Shown here piece after piece: positions 35,301 to 44,017 of a DNA stretch of 64,000 nt (within the stretch, counting starts at the first letter, position 1; each line of letters opens with the position of its first letter). Made by a program: the position numbers and the translations under genes. This DNA comes from Chondromyces crocatus (GTDB lineage Bacteria > Myxococcota_A > Polyangia > Polyangiales > Polyangiaceae), in assembly GCF_001189295.1 (NCBI RefSeq), contig NZ_CP012159.1, positions 1,688,001 to 1,752,000 of the forward strand. The letters run 5' to 3'. The notes below the pieces were generated by a model, which did no database searches, was not told the DNA's origin, and worked only from the letters and a program-made list of their open reading frames with translations.

Positions 35301-36267
35301 GACCCCGGAGACCGACGCGCGCGCCGCCTACGTTTACGCCCTCTGCACCTTGATCGGCTCGTTGACCCTCGTGGGTGCGCGGGGCAAAGCCGAGAGCTGC
35401 ATCGCCCTCCTGGAGAAGAACGGCCACACCCTCTTCGACACCGACCTGCGCGCCCGCGGCATGGCGCTTTGCTGGCACTCGTACTTCCTGGCGGTACTCG
35501 GCGCCGAACCCTGGCGCGCGTGCGTGCTCGCGGAGGAAAGCGCTCGGGTCTTCGCCGAGGGCAAGGTTCCTTACCAGCTTGCCCTCGCCGGTGCCCTGGT
35601 GGGCTTCATGCGCCTGGAGCTGGGCGATCTCGAGGGGGCCGAGCAGTCGGGCCGCAGCGCGCTCGCTGGTGCCGAGCAGCTCGGCGACGGCTACATGCTC
35701 GTGAATGCGCGGTTCTACCTCGCGCACACCCTCAGCGAGCGTTCGGAGCCGGCCCTCCTCGACGAGGCGGTGGCGCTCGCGCAGCGCGTCCTCGATGCCG
35801 AGATCAGCGCGTCCTACGATGGTTGCGCCCACTGGATCTTCGCCGAGGTGGCGCTCGCTCGTGAGCAGTGGCCGGTCGCCGAAGTGGAGGCACGCCCCAC
35901 GCACGCGCTGTTCGAGACGCTCCCATCGTACCGGGTGGCGCTGTCGCGCTGCCTTTTACGGAGCCTGATCGGCCAGGGCCGGGTCGAGGAAGCCGCGAAC
36001 ATCGCGAGAGAGGACCTCGAGCGGATCGACCGCCTCGGCGGCGGGGGCTTCGCCGAGATCCTGTTCCGAGCGGCTGCCGCGGAGGCCTTGCTCCTCGCGG
36101 GCGACGTCGATCGTGCGCGGGACACGCTCGGTCATGCGGTGCGCGAACTCGAGCGGTGCGCCTCCAGCATCCCCGACGCCCTTGCGAAGGAGCGCTACCT
36201 CCGCCGGAACCAGGCCGTCCAGCAGCTCGTCGAGCGCTGGCCGAGCGACGCAGGCCCTCCTCCCTGA
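32320..36267 (+). CDS. Giant Ser/Thr kinase - degenerate cyclase - AAA ATPase - TPR protein (cassette 1)
   Basis: A 1315-residue multidomain regulator. Residues about 13-275 are a PknB kinase: [10 protein letters not shown]42, HRDLKPAN with HRD at 133-135, DFG 155-157, MAPEQ. Residues about 300-420 resemble a class III cyclase ([36 protein letters not shown]) but lack the metal aspartates, so it is probably non-catalytic. An AAA_16-type ATPase follows, with Walker A near 512-520 (APPGAGKSR) and Walker B near 643-650 (PIVLVLED). The last 400 residues are helical TPR-like repeats. This architecture matches the TOMM-type kinase/cyclase fusion proteins known from Sorangium and relatives. The ATG was preferred over an upstream TTG. 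A collagen-like lipoprotein gene follows 134 bp later, and the pair is repeated downstream. Confidence 0.9.
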   Translation: MADERSSWIPERFRIERLVARGGMGSVYRAFDRELQRFVALKLMDACLGEGMDAQRFAREVETLAHLEHPRVVQFLGQGQTEEGRPFLVMQWLDGEDLRSRLTRGPLSLRDALEVLKGATEALSAVHALGIVHRDLKPANLFLPGGSIADLTLIDFGIARRITSAMQLTLSGMILGTPQYMAPEQAGSSRSILAASDVYSLGVIFYECLAGKPPFDGPHFAGVLARVLFEAEVPIRALRPSIPDSWAELIGQMLSKTPALRPKDAITLRMRLSRLPAASDDIDGDATAAWSTSPSSLAAGEQTLVCVVLIIPLRHTVAELQVPESERSSHLTAELFARRDTVRSGLSRFGFVTEVLADGSLIATLSSSNVATDLARIAARGALYAREAWPEARIALATGRLLLGHHTCVGEAVDRAACLLSATHDRGPGGVGAESGIWIDQLTAGLLDERFVMSKEAGGVLLRGEQQAPDQSRLLLGKPTPCVGREVELAQLEGLMARAVEDDVAQAALVLAPPGAGKSRLRHELLRRVQRTYPEAVILSGQGDPLTAGSPYGLLSNALRQHAGICAGDPWEQSRALLTERIGRHLPPAEVQRVIEFLGELCGVLFPADGSLALRAARSDPRYMSEQIVQAFLDWLVAEASLHPIVLVLEDLQWGDALTVKLIDSVLRDGDHIPLLVLALGRPEVKDAFPVLFAEHAQEVVLRPLSRRASEALIRGVLGDAVTPSVLGRLTELAGGNALFLEELIRSAAEGKAGKAPETVLAMLQARIAHLTPDARRVLRAASIFGEAFWAEPIQRLCDVWGGPEDVTPWLAHLVEAEFVQRRRHSRFPTHAEYAFRHALVRDAAYSLLTSSDRQSGHLFAGRWLEAMGDTDDIELAGHAWAGGEQERALTFYTHAAEQSLGQNDQHQAIAHAAKGLACGAEGHARGVLSSIQSIALYKLGEWARCSETGLEALDLLPRGSLWWCRTAERLLHVLAQLDRIDRANLLTDEILATTPETDARAAYVYALCTLIGSLTLVGARGKAESCIALLEKNGHTLFDTDLRARGMALCWHSYFLAVLGAEPWRACVLAEESARVFAEGKVPYQLALAGALVGFMRLELGDLEGAEQSGRSALAGAEQLGDGYMLVNARFYLAHTLSERSEPALLDEAVALAQRVLDAEISASYDGCAHWIFAEVALAREQWPVAEVEARPTHALFETLPSYRVALSRCLLRSLIGQGRVEEAANIAREDLERIDRLGGGGFAEILFRAAAAEALLLAGDVDRARDTLGHAVRELERCASSIPDALAKERYLRRNQAVQQLVERWPSDAGPPP

Positions 36268-36400
36268 GCGCGGAGCAGGTGCGGAAGGCCGCCACGAGGC
36301 GGCGAGCATTGCACGGAGCGCGCGTCGTTCATGAGCACGAAGTGGAGAGGGTGGTCTATGGTCCGCCCGCCTTTCCTTCACGCTTCCCGGAGGCTGGTTC

Positions 36401-37675
36401 ATGACAGAGCGACACCAGGTGTTTTCGCGGTTCACCCTCATTCTCGCGCTGGCCAGCGTGAACGGCCTCGTGGGCTGTGGCGGAGACGAGGGGCCGGCGG
36501 GGCAGCCCGGTCCCACAGGGCCAGCTGGAGAGCCAGGCGCCCCGGGACCCGAGGGTCCGCCCGGGCCACCTGGTGACGGCAGTGGCACGGGCGCCACGGG
36601 CCCCACCGGCCCCGAGGGACCGGCGGGCGCACCCGGAGCGCAGGGGCCGGCAGGTCCGCAAGGCGCAGCAGGGCCCATGGGACCGCAGGGGCTACCTGGT
36701 TCTCCAGGTGCGGCTGGACCTGCGGGACCGACTGGACCTGCGGGCGGGGTGGGGGCGACGGGTCCTGCTGGTGCCGCAGGCGCCACGGGGGCCACGGGCG
36801 CGATGGGACCGGCGGGGCCGGCGGGGTCGGCGGGCCAGGCGGGAGCCACGGGCCCTCAGGGCACCACCGGCCCCGCGGGACCTCCTGGCCCTCAAGGGCC
36901 GGCTGGACCTCCTGGCACCGGGGCTCATACGGAGGACGATTGGGGCTTCGCCGGCTTCACCGTGGCGACCTTCAACGGCAACATCGGAGGCCGGACCGCC
37001 GCGCATACGGCCTGCCGTGTCGAGTTTCCCGGTGCCCATTTCTGCCACGCCTCCGAATATCTCCTCTCCAACTCCGCGACCGAGCCTCCCCCCGACGGAG
37101 CCTGGCTCGATCCCAGCGTCTCTCCCGACGGCTCCATCGTGTTCGGGAGCGCGCCTCACTTCGGCCGAGCCAACGGCGGCAACACCTGCAACGGCTGGCT
37201 CAGCAACAGCAACGGCTACTCGAGCACGAGCATCACGACCGGCGGCATCCTGACGAGTGCCGGCCAGTGCGGCGTCGCGCGCGCGCTCGCGTGCTGTAAC
37301 GGCGCACCGCGCGTCGTGTTCGCGGGCCTCACCTCCACCACCCACACGGGCAACTTCGGCGGTCGCACCGGAGGCCACGCCCTGTGCGCCGGGGACCATC
37401 CCGGATCCCACATGTGTCACGTCTCCGAGTACCTCCGGTCCAACGCCCTGGATCCCATTCCAGCCGAAGGCGCCTGGCTCGATCCGAGCACCGCTTTCAC
37501 GGGCAGCGTCGTCTTCGGGGGCGCCGCGATCTTCGGCCGAGCCAACGGCGGCAACACCTGCAACGGCTGGCTCAGCAACAGCAACGGTTACTCGAGCACG
37601 TCGATCCAGCAGGGGGGGAGCATCACGAGCGCTGGTCAGTGCGGCACGCTGAAGCCAATCGCCTGCTGTCTCTAG
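36401..37675 (+). CDS. Collagen-like lipoprotein with two Cys-rich terminal domains (cassette 1)
   Basis: A 424-residue protein. The lipoprotein leader ends at a lipobox (LVGC), then about 140 residues of Gly-X-Y collagen-like triplets ([16 protein letters not shown]...) run to about residue 168. The C-terminal half is two tandem domains of about 120 residues. Each has the pattern WGFAGFT / [28 protein letters not shown] or [34 protein letters not shown], and ends in CC. The pattern is reminiscent of DUF1554/C-type-lectin-like domains, which would make this a collectin-like surface stalk with binding heads (inference). GGAGG lies 9 nt before the ATG. It follows a giant kinase gene, an order repeated in the next cassette. 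Confidence 0.85.
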   Translation: MTERHQVFSRFTLILALASVNGLVGCGGDEGPAGQPGPTGPAGEPGAPGPEGPPGPPGDGSGTGATGPTGPEGPAGAPGAQGPAGPQGAAGPMGPQGLPGSPGAAGPAGPTGPAGGVGATGPAGAAGATGATGAMGPAGPAGSAGQAGATGPQGTTGPAGPPGPQGPAGPPGTGAHTEDDWGFAGFTVATFNGNIGGRTAAHTACRVEFPGAHFCHASEYLLSNSATEPPPDGAWLDPSVSPDGSIVFGSAPHFGRANGGNTCNGWLSNSNGYSSTSITTGGILTSAGQCGVARALACCNGAPRVVFAGLTSTTHTGNFGGRTGGHALCAGDHPGSHMCHVSEYLRSNALDPIPAEGAWLDPSTAFTGSVVFGGAAIFGRANGGNTCNGWLSNSNGYSSTSIQQGGSITSAGQCGTLKPIACCL

Positions 37676-37851
37676 CGGGCCCGATGGTGCGCCGACCCGC
37701 GGTGGTCTCGGTCGAGCCGAGCAGACCTCGCGGGCACGACCTCACCGCCCAGGCACGACCTCGGTCTGATAGAACGATGGCTGGCCCGATGCTCCGGCCG
37801 GAGAGATGACGTTTCGTGCGAGGGGGGGGATGACTCATCCCAGGGGAGGTC

Positions 37852-40800
37852 ATGGCGCGCGAGCAGCTGATGGTGATCGCGGACCGTTTCGAGGTCGAGC
37901 GCCTGGTCGCCCGCGGTGGAATGGGCTCGGTTTATCGCGCCTTCGACCGAGAGGAGCAGCGCATCGTCGCCCTCAAGCTCATGGATGGCGATGCCGGTGA
38001 CGGGCTGGACGTCGAGCGGTTCCTGCGCGAGGCCGACACGCTCGCCCGTGTGCAGCACCCCCGCGTCGTGCCGTACCTCGGCAAGGGTCGCACCACCGAA
38101 GGGAGACCCTACCTCGTCATGCCCTGGCTCGATGGGGAAGACCTGCGTGGCCGGCTGGATCGCGGCCTTCTCTCGCTGCGGGACGCCCTCGACGTGATCC
38201 GCCGTGCCGCCGAGGCGGTGGCTGCGGTGCACGCCCACGGCATCGTTCACCGCGACCTCAAGCCAGCGAACTTCTTCCTGCCCGGCGGCTCCATCCAGCA
38301 CCTCACGCTGCTCGACTTCGGCATCGCGCGCCGGTTCGCGACCCGCTCTCGGCTCACCCTGTCGGGCGCCATCCTGGGCACGCCCCAGTACATGGCGCCG
38401 GAGCAGGCCGGAAACGGCCAGGCGATCGTCCCCGCGAGCGACGTCTACGCGCTCGGCGTCATCTTCTACGAATGCCTGGCGGGCAGGCCACCGTTTGATG
38501 CCCCCCACATCGCCGGGGTGCTCGCGCGGATCCTGTTCGACGTCGAGGAGCCCATCCAGGTCCTGAGGCCTGGGGTCCCGGGGCCCTGGGCGGCGCTGCT
38601 CACGCGCATGCTCGACAAGACCCCGGCCCACCGCCCGCAAAGTGCGGAGGCGCTGGGTGTCGAGCTTGCGAAGCTACCCCTCGCAGTCCTCGAGGAAGGC
38701 ACCACGGCCGTCGCGTGGTCGCCCAGCGCCCCGTCGACGCACGCGGCCCCGGCGACGCCCGAGCAGATGCTTGCTTGCGCTCTCCTGCTCGCGCTGCCCC
38801 AGGCCCCCGGCGAAGAAGGTTCCTCGCAGGCCGGATCGGGAAGCTCGACCCCGGGACACAAAGTGGAGAGCGCCTTGCTTCGCTTCGGCTTCCATGTCGA
38901 GAGCATTGCCGGATCGACGCTCCTCGCGATCCTCTCTTCGGGCAACGTCGCCACCGATCTCGCGCGCACCGCAGCGCGCGCCGCCCTCCACGTGCGCGAG
39001 GTCTGGCCGACCGCCCGGATCGCCCTGGCCACCGGGCGCGCCCTGGTCGATCTGCGGCACCCCGTCGGAGAAGCCGTCGATCGCGCCGCGCTCCTTCTCG
39101 AGCGCGCCACTTCGCAAGCCGCCATCGACCTGCCAGCGGAGGGATGGATCCGGATCGACCCGCTCACGGCCGGACTCCTCGACGCCCGCTTCCTCATTGC
39201 GACCGAAGGAGACACGGCCATCCTGCTCGGCGAGCGTTCTGATCTCGACGAGAGCAGGCTCCTGCTTGGAAGACCTACCCCCTGCGTTGGTCGAGAGATC
39301 GAGCTCACGCAGCTGGAGGGGCTCATGACCCGGGCCGTCGATGATGCCATCGCCCAGGCGGCACTGATCGTCGCGGCACCGGGGACCGGGAAATCCCGGG
39401 TGCGCCATGAGCTGCTTCGCCGCCTCCGGAGCACGCATCCCCAGGCGGAGATCGTCATTGGCCACGGCGATCCCGTCACTGCCGGCTCGCCCTACGGCAT
39501 CCTGAGTGGTGCGCTCCGCGGCCTTGCCGGCATCCGTGCTGGAGACGCCCCGGAGCAGGCGCGCACACGGCTCGTGGCGCAGCTCTGCCGCCACGTCGCC
39601 GCTCCCGACACCGGACGCATCGCGGACTTTCTGGGTGAACTGTGCGGCGTGTGCTCGCCCGACGAGGACAACCCACCGCTCCGCGCCGCCCGTAGCGATC
39701 CCCACCTGATGAGCGAGCAGATCACGCAAGCGTTCCTCGACTGGCTCGTCGCCGAGTGCGCGCACCACCCGATCGTCCTGGTCCTCGAAGATCTCCAGTG
39801 GGGTGATGCCATGACGGTCAAGCTCGTGGAGACCTCGCTGCGGGATGGCGGGGATCTGCCGCTCCTCGTCCTCGCGCTCGCGCGGCCCGAGGTGAAGACC
39901 GCCTTTCCCGACCTCCTGTCGAAGCGCGCGCTGGAGCTGACCCTTCAGCCGCTCAGCCGCAGGGCGAGCGAGGCGCTCATCAGAGAAGTCCTCGGAGCCA
40001 CCGTGGACGCCTCCACCATCGCACGGCTCTCCGATCTGGCCGGCGGGAACGCCCTCTTCCTGGAAGAGCTGATCCGCACCGAGGCGGAGGGCAAAAGCGG
40101 CGTCGTCCCCGAGACGGTGCTGGCCATGCTTCAGGCACGCATCGGACGCCTTTGCCTCACGTCACGACGCTTGCTTCGTGCGGCGAGCATCTTCGGTGAG
40201 GCCTTCTGGGCGGAGCCCGTGCAGCGTGTGTGCGAAGCGTGGGGAGCGCCCGAGGACGTCTCGCCTTTGCTGCCCCAGCTCGTCGACGCGGAGTTCATCC
40301 AGCGCCGCCGCAAGAGCCGGTTCCCTGACGAGCTGGAGTATGGTTTCCGTCACGCCCTCGTCCGCGACGCGGCCTACAGCCTGCTCACGGACACGGATCG
40401 TCGCACGGGCCACGTCTTCGTCGGGCACTGGCTCGAAGCCATGGGCGACTCGGACGCGATGGAGATCGCTGGTCATGCGCACGAAGGCGGGGAGCCGACG
40501 CGCGCGTTGACGTTCCACCTCCGTGCGGCCGAGCAATCGCTGGACCGCAACGATCTCGGCGAAGCCTTCGCGCGAGCGACCAAGGGGCTCGACGACGGTG
40601 CCCAGGGCCTCGAACTCGGGATCTTGCACGGCATCCAGGCCATCGCCCTGCATGGCCTTGGCGACTGGCCTCGATGCGCGTCCGTGGGCCTGACGGCGCT
40701 CGAGCTCTTGCCGACCGGCAGCGCATGGTGGTGCCGCACCGCGGAGAAGCTCTTGCACGTGCTTCCCCAGGTCGGCCAGCTCAGGCGTTCCGCGGCGCTC

Positions 40801-41775
40801 TCTGACGACCTCCTCCTGCTGACACCGGCCCCTGATGCGCGCGCCGCCCATCTCGTCGCCCTGTGTCAGCTCGTCGGCTCGTTCACCGTCGTGGGGGCGC
40901 GCGCGAAGGCCCAGCACTGCCTTGCGCGATTAAACGGTACCGAGCGCGAGTTCTTCGACGGCAACCCCCACGTCCGAGGCATGGCCCTCCACTGGCATGC
41001 CTTCTTCATCACCGTGCTCGACGCCGATCCATGGCGTGCGAAGGAACTCACCGAGCAGAGCGAGAGCGCCTTCCTCGACATCCAGGCGCCCCACCACCTG
41101 TCGTTCGTGCGCACCCTGGGGGGCTTCGCGCGGGCGGTGCTTGCCGATCTCGCGGGCGCCGAGCAGGCCTGCCGGAGTGCCCTCGCGCTCGCGGAGCGGC
41201 TCGGCGACGGCTACCTCCTGGCCAACGCGCAGTTCTATCTGGCGTACGCCCTCAGTGAGACCTCCACGCGGGAGAACCTCATCGAGGCGACCACGCTCGC
41301 TCAGCGCGTCCTCGACGCCGACGTCAGCCCCACCTACGAACTCAGCGCCCGCTGGGCCCTGGCTCGTATCGCCCTTGCGCAGGCGCAGTGGGCGAGCGCC
41401 GAGGCCGAGGCTGGTCGCGCCCGCGCCTTGAGCCACGAGGTCCCCATTTACCGGCTCGCCACATCCACCTGCTCGATCCAGGCCCTGCTCGGGCAACGAC
41501 GGATCGAGGAAGCCGTGACCATCGTGAACGAAGAACTCAAGCGAGTCCGTCGGCTCGGAGCCGCTGGCTTTGCCGAGATCCCCTTTCTGGCCGCAGCGGC
41601 CGACGCCTTGCTGCTGGCAGGAAAGCGTGACGCCTCCAGGACCTGCCTCCAGGACGCTGCCGCAGCGATCGCGCTGCGTGCTGGGCGCATCCCCGACGAA
41701 GCGGCGAAACATCGCTATCTCCACGAGGAGCGCTGCAACCGAGGCGTCCTCGATGCGTGCTCCCGCCTCGTCTGA
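37852..41775 (+). CDS. Giant Ser/Thr kinase - degenerate cyclase - AAA ATPase - TPR protein (cassette 2)
   Basis: A 1307-residue paralogue of the 32320 gene, collinear throughout. The kinase catalytic Lys again falls at residue 42 (IVALKLMD), HRDLKPAN at 133-140, then DFGIAR. A cyclase-like region follows ([36 protein letters not shown]) without catalytic aspartates. Walker A is AAPGTGKSRV, Walker B is [13 protein letters not shown], and C-terminal TPR-like helices end the protein. Conservation is strongest in the kinase and ATPase cores and weaker in the TPR part, as expected if the two paralogues answer different partners. GGGGAGG lies only 2 nt before this ATG; an internal ATG at 37870 is an alternative. 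It is followed by its own collagen-like lipoprotein gene. Confidence 0.9.
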   Translation: MAREQLMVIADRFEVERLVARGGMGSVYRAFDREEQRIVALKLMDGDAGDGLDVERFLREADTLARVQHPRVVPYLGKGRTTEGRPYLVMPWLDGEDLRGRLDRGLLSLRDALDVIRRAAEAVAAVHAHGIVHRDLKPANFFLPGGSIQHLTLLDFGIARRFATRSRLTLSGAILGTPQYMAPEQAGNGQAIVPASDVYALGVIFYECLAGRPPFDAPHIAGVLARILFDVEEPIQVLRPGVPGPWAALLTRMLDKTPAHRPQSAEALGVELAKLPLAVLEEGTTAVAWSPSAPSTHAAPATPEQMLACALLLALPQAPGEEGSSQAGSGSSTPGHKVESALLRFGFHVESIAGSTLLAILSSGNVATDLARTAARAALHVREVWPTARIALATGRALVDLRHPVGEAVDRAALLLERATSQAAIDLPAEGWIRIDPLTAGLLDARFLIATEGDTAILLGERSDLDESRLLLGRPTPCVGREIELTQLEGLMTRAVDDAIAQAALIVAAPGTGKSRVRHELLRRLRSTHPQAEIVIGHGDPVTAGSPYGILSGALRGLAGIRAGDAPEQARTRLVAQLCRHVAAPDTGRIADFLGELCGVCSPDEDNPPLRAARSDPHLMSEQITQAFLDWLVAECAHHPIVLVLEDLQWGDAMTVKLVETSLRDGGDLPLLVLALARPEVKTAFPDLLSKRALELTLQPLSRRASEALIREVLGATVDASTIARLSDLAGGNALFLEELIRTEAEGKSGVVPETVLAMLQARIGRLCLTSRRLLRAASIFGEAFWAEPVQRVCEAWGAPEDVSPLLPQLVDAEFIQRRRKSRFPDELEYGFRHALVRDAAYSLLTDTDRRTGHVFVGHWLEAMGDSDAMEIAGHAHEGGEPTRALTFHLRAAEQSLDRNDLGEAFARATKGLDDGAQGLELGILHGIQAIALHGLGDWPRCASVGLTALELLPTGSAWWCRTAEKLLHVLPQVGQLRRSAALSDDLLLLTPAPDARAAHLVALCQLVGSFTVVGARAKAQHCLARLNGTEREFFDGNPHVRGMALHWHAFFITVLDADPWRAKELTEQSESAFLDIQAPHHLSFVRTLGGFARAVLADLAGAEQACRSALALAERLGDGYLLANAQFYLAYALSETSTRENLIEATTLAQRVLDADVSPTYELSARWALARIALAQAQWASAEAEAGRARALSHEVPIYRLATSTCSIQALLGQRRIEEAVTIVNEELKRVRRLGAAGFAEIPFLAAAADALLLAGKRDASRTCLQDAAAAIALRAGRIPDEAAKHRYLHEERCNRGVLDACSRLV

Positions 41776-41821
41776 CGCGAGATCGCCGCTCGATGCGTGC
41801 TGCCGCCTCGCCTGGAGCGAG
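41749..41821. repeat. 33-bp direct repeat, period 40, across kinase stop
   Basis: CTCGATGCGTGCTCCCGCC at the end of the kinase gene recurs 40 bp later as CTCGATGCGTGCTGCCGCC, with similar following bases. The first copy includes the last codons and stop; the second is non-coding. Confidence 0.75.
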
Positions 41822-42009
41822 CGTTCTCTTCGAGACCTCGATGCGTCGATGCGGTGCGATGCCTCGATGCCGGATGTGCACTTCACCTGAAGCGAGAGCG
41901 CGCGGTCTCTCCATGAACAGCGACTTTCGACGCGGTTTTTCGATCGAGCGCATCAGGAACGCACTCTGTGGATTATGGTCGCTCGCCTTTTTCATCTGGA
42001 GACAGGTTC

Positions 42010-43428
42010 ATGGTGATGCGACTCCGAGCGTTCTCGCGGCTTTCCTTCGTCCTCGTGATGGGTCTGAACGGTGTGGCTGGCTGTGGCGGCGACGAAGGAT
42101 CCGAGGGACCGCGCGGGCCGGAGGGACCTGCAGGAGAAACGGGTCCTACCGGACCTGAAGGTCCCCCTGGACCCCCTGGGGATGCCGACGGTGTGGGCCC
42201 CACGGGCCCCACCGGCCCCGAAGGTCCCGAGGGTCCCGCTGGCATGCCAGGCCTTCAAGGACCCGCTGGTCCGCAAGGACTTCCGGGACCTGCCGGGATG
42301 CAAGGCCTGCCCGGCCCCGCGGGGCCTCAAGGACCCACGGGACCTGCTGGCGCGCAAGGCGCGGCGGGTCCTGCTGGTGTCACGGGTGCGACGGGTGCGA
42401 CGGGTGCGACGGGCGCGACGGGTGCGACGGGTGCGACGGGTGCGACGGGTGCGACGGGTGCGACGGGGGCGACTGGCCCGACGGGCGAAACGGGTGCGGC
42501 AGGTGCAATGGGAGCAGCTGGGCCAGCCGGACCCGCCGGTCCTGCGGGCGCCGTGGGGGCCATGGGGCCGATGGGGCCAGCCGGACCCACGGGTCCTGTG
42601 GGTCCCAGCGGCACGGGCCCCGCGGGCCCACCGGGACCCCAAGGGCCAGCAGGCCCTCCAGGCACGGGCGCTCATACCGAGGACGAGTGGGGCTTCGCCG
42701 GCTTCACCGTGGCGACCTACACCGGCAACCTCGGAGGCCGCATTGCCGCCCATGCCCTCTGCGCGGCCGAGTTTTCGGGCGCGCACTTCTGTCATGCCTC
42801 GGAGTACGTCCTCTCCGTGTCGATGACGCCCGTTCCTCCGGATGGCGCCTGGATCGATCCCAGCGCCACGCCGGATGCCTCCACCGTCCTCAGCGGCTCT
42901 CCTCAGTTCGGGCGCAGCAACGCCGCTTCGAGCGTTTGCGGTAGCTGGGAGTCCAGCGCCACCAACACCAACGGATACATCGTGCAGCCTTCGGGGATCC
43001 CTGTCTTGATCAGCTCATGTGCCCAGGCGCGGCCCCTCGCGTGCTGCAACGGGGCATCCATGTCCGCCTTCGCGGGGGTGACTTCGGACAGCTACGCGGG
43101 CAACCACGGTGGTCGCGTGGCAGCCCACAGCAGGTGCAACGCCGAGTACCCCGGCGCTCACCTCTGCCACGCAGCCGAGTACCTTCGTACGAGCTCGTCC
43201 CACACCATCCCTCAAGAAGGCGCCTGGCTCGATCCGAGCACCAACATCACGGGTGGCCTGAGCCTCAACGGCGTGCCCACGTATGGCCGCAGCTCCTCCC
43301 TGGCGGCGACTTGCAACGGGGGGGCCACCGCAGCGAGCAACTCCAATGGTACGAGCGTCAATGCCGCCGGCATCATCGCCAGCACCAGCAGCTGCGCCAT
43401 CGCGCGTCCCTTCGCCTGCTGTTTCTGA
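42010..43428 (+). CDS. Collagen-like lipoprotein with two Cys-rich terminal domains (cassette 2)
   Basis: A 472-residue paralogue of the 36401 product. The lipoprotein signal ends in VAGC, then about 200 residues of Gly-X-Y triplets contain an uninterrupted run of Gly-Ala-Thr encoded by a 9-bp DNA repeat. Two Cys-rich terminal domains follow, each with [67 protein letters not shown], and a final CC. The linker [19 protein letters not shown] at the stalk-head border is almost identical between the two paralogues. The start has a GGAG site 8-9 nt upstream. It is predicted to be a lipid-anchored trimeric stalk on the cell surface. Downstream lies a broken copy of the same head domains. Confidence 0.87.
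   Translation: MVMRLRAFSRLSFVLVMGLNGVAGCGGDEGSEGPRGPEGPAGETGPTGPEGPPGPPGDADGVGPTGPTGPEGPEGPAGMPGLQGPAGPQGLPGPAGMQGLPGPAGPQGPTGPAGAQGAAGPAGVTGATGATGATGATGATGATGATGATGATGATGPTGETGAAGAMGAAGPAGPAGPAGAVGAMGPMGPAGPTGPVGPSGTGPAGPPGPQGPAGPPGTGAHTEDEWGFAGFTVATYTGNLGGRIAAHALCAAEFSGAHFCHASEYVLSVSMTPVPPDGAWIDPSATPDASTVLSGSPQFGRSNAASSVCGSWESSATNTNGYIVQPSGIPVLISSCAQARPLACCNGASMSAFAGVTSDSYAGNHGGRVAAHSRCNAEYPGAHLCHAAEYLRTSSSHTIPQEGAWLDPSTNITGGLSLNGVPTYGRSSSLAATCNGGATAASNSNGTSVNAAGIIASTSSCAIARPFACCF
42384..42475 (+). repeat. 9-bp in-frame tandem repeat encoding Gly-Ala-Thr
   Basis: GGTGCGACG is repeated about ten times with one or two base changes. Slippage in multiples of 9 would lengthen or shorten the collagen-like stalk without breaking the frame. 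Confidence 0.9.
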
Positions 43429-43551
43429 TCCTTTCCGAGAGATGGACAGCCTTCGCGCATCACGTGGAGGCGTTCCTCCGAGCCCACCGCTGTCGCAGCT
43501 TCCTTGTTGCTGACGGCGTCTTCATCGGCCCCTCGTTGCCGCAGCCACCCT

Positions 43552-43918
43552 GTGTACGTCCTCTCGCTGTCGATGACGGTCGTTCCATCCCAGGGCGCGT
43601 GGATCGATCCGAGCACGACACCGGACGGCACCACCGTCGTCAGTGGCTCACCGCAGTTCGATCGCTCCAACCTCACCGGGGGCAGTTGCCAAGGCTGGGC
43701 CTCCAGTGCCTCGAACAGCGAGGGCTACATCGTGCAGGTCTCGGGCTACCCCACCGTTCATTCGTGTGCAGCGGCGCGCCCCCTGGCGTGCTGCAACGAC
43801 GTGCAACGGCGGCACCTCCGCCGCTGCTCAGCTGTACGGCACCACCGTCGACGCAGCAGGCATCGTCGCCACCTCCTCTTCGTGCGCCGTCCAGCCCCCC
43901 TTCGCCTGCTGCCTCTGA
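43552..43918 (+). pseudogene. Decayed remnant of a third collagen-like lipoprotein head
   Basis: In one frame the DNA encodes VYVLSLSMTVVPSQGAWIDP, then TVVSGSPQF, GYIVQVSGYP and ARPLACCN. This matches the first head domain of the upstream paralogue ([20 protein letters not shown]... ARPLACCN). Directly after CCN the similarity continues in another frame with TCNGGTSAAAQLYGTTVDAA and ends CAVQPPFACCL-stop, matching the end of the second head domain. The copy has therefore lost its leader, its stalk and the first part of head 2, and carries a frameshift at the deletion junction. It shows that the cassette once had a third member or that head domains were reshuffled. The remaining DNA at 43919-44017 holds nothing recognisable. 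Confidence 0.8.
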
Positions 43919-44017
43919 GCCTCTCGTGCCTCTCGCAGACGACATCCACGGAAGCTGCCCGGGCCATGAGCGCGGGCTACGCCCCGCCTCGCTGTCCGCG
44001 CCTGCCTGGCATCGAGC

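Noticed and set aside
33304-35904. 866-residue minus-strand frame
   Set aside because: Antisense shadow of the first giant kinase gene.
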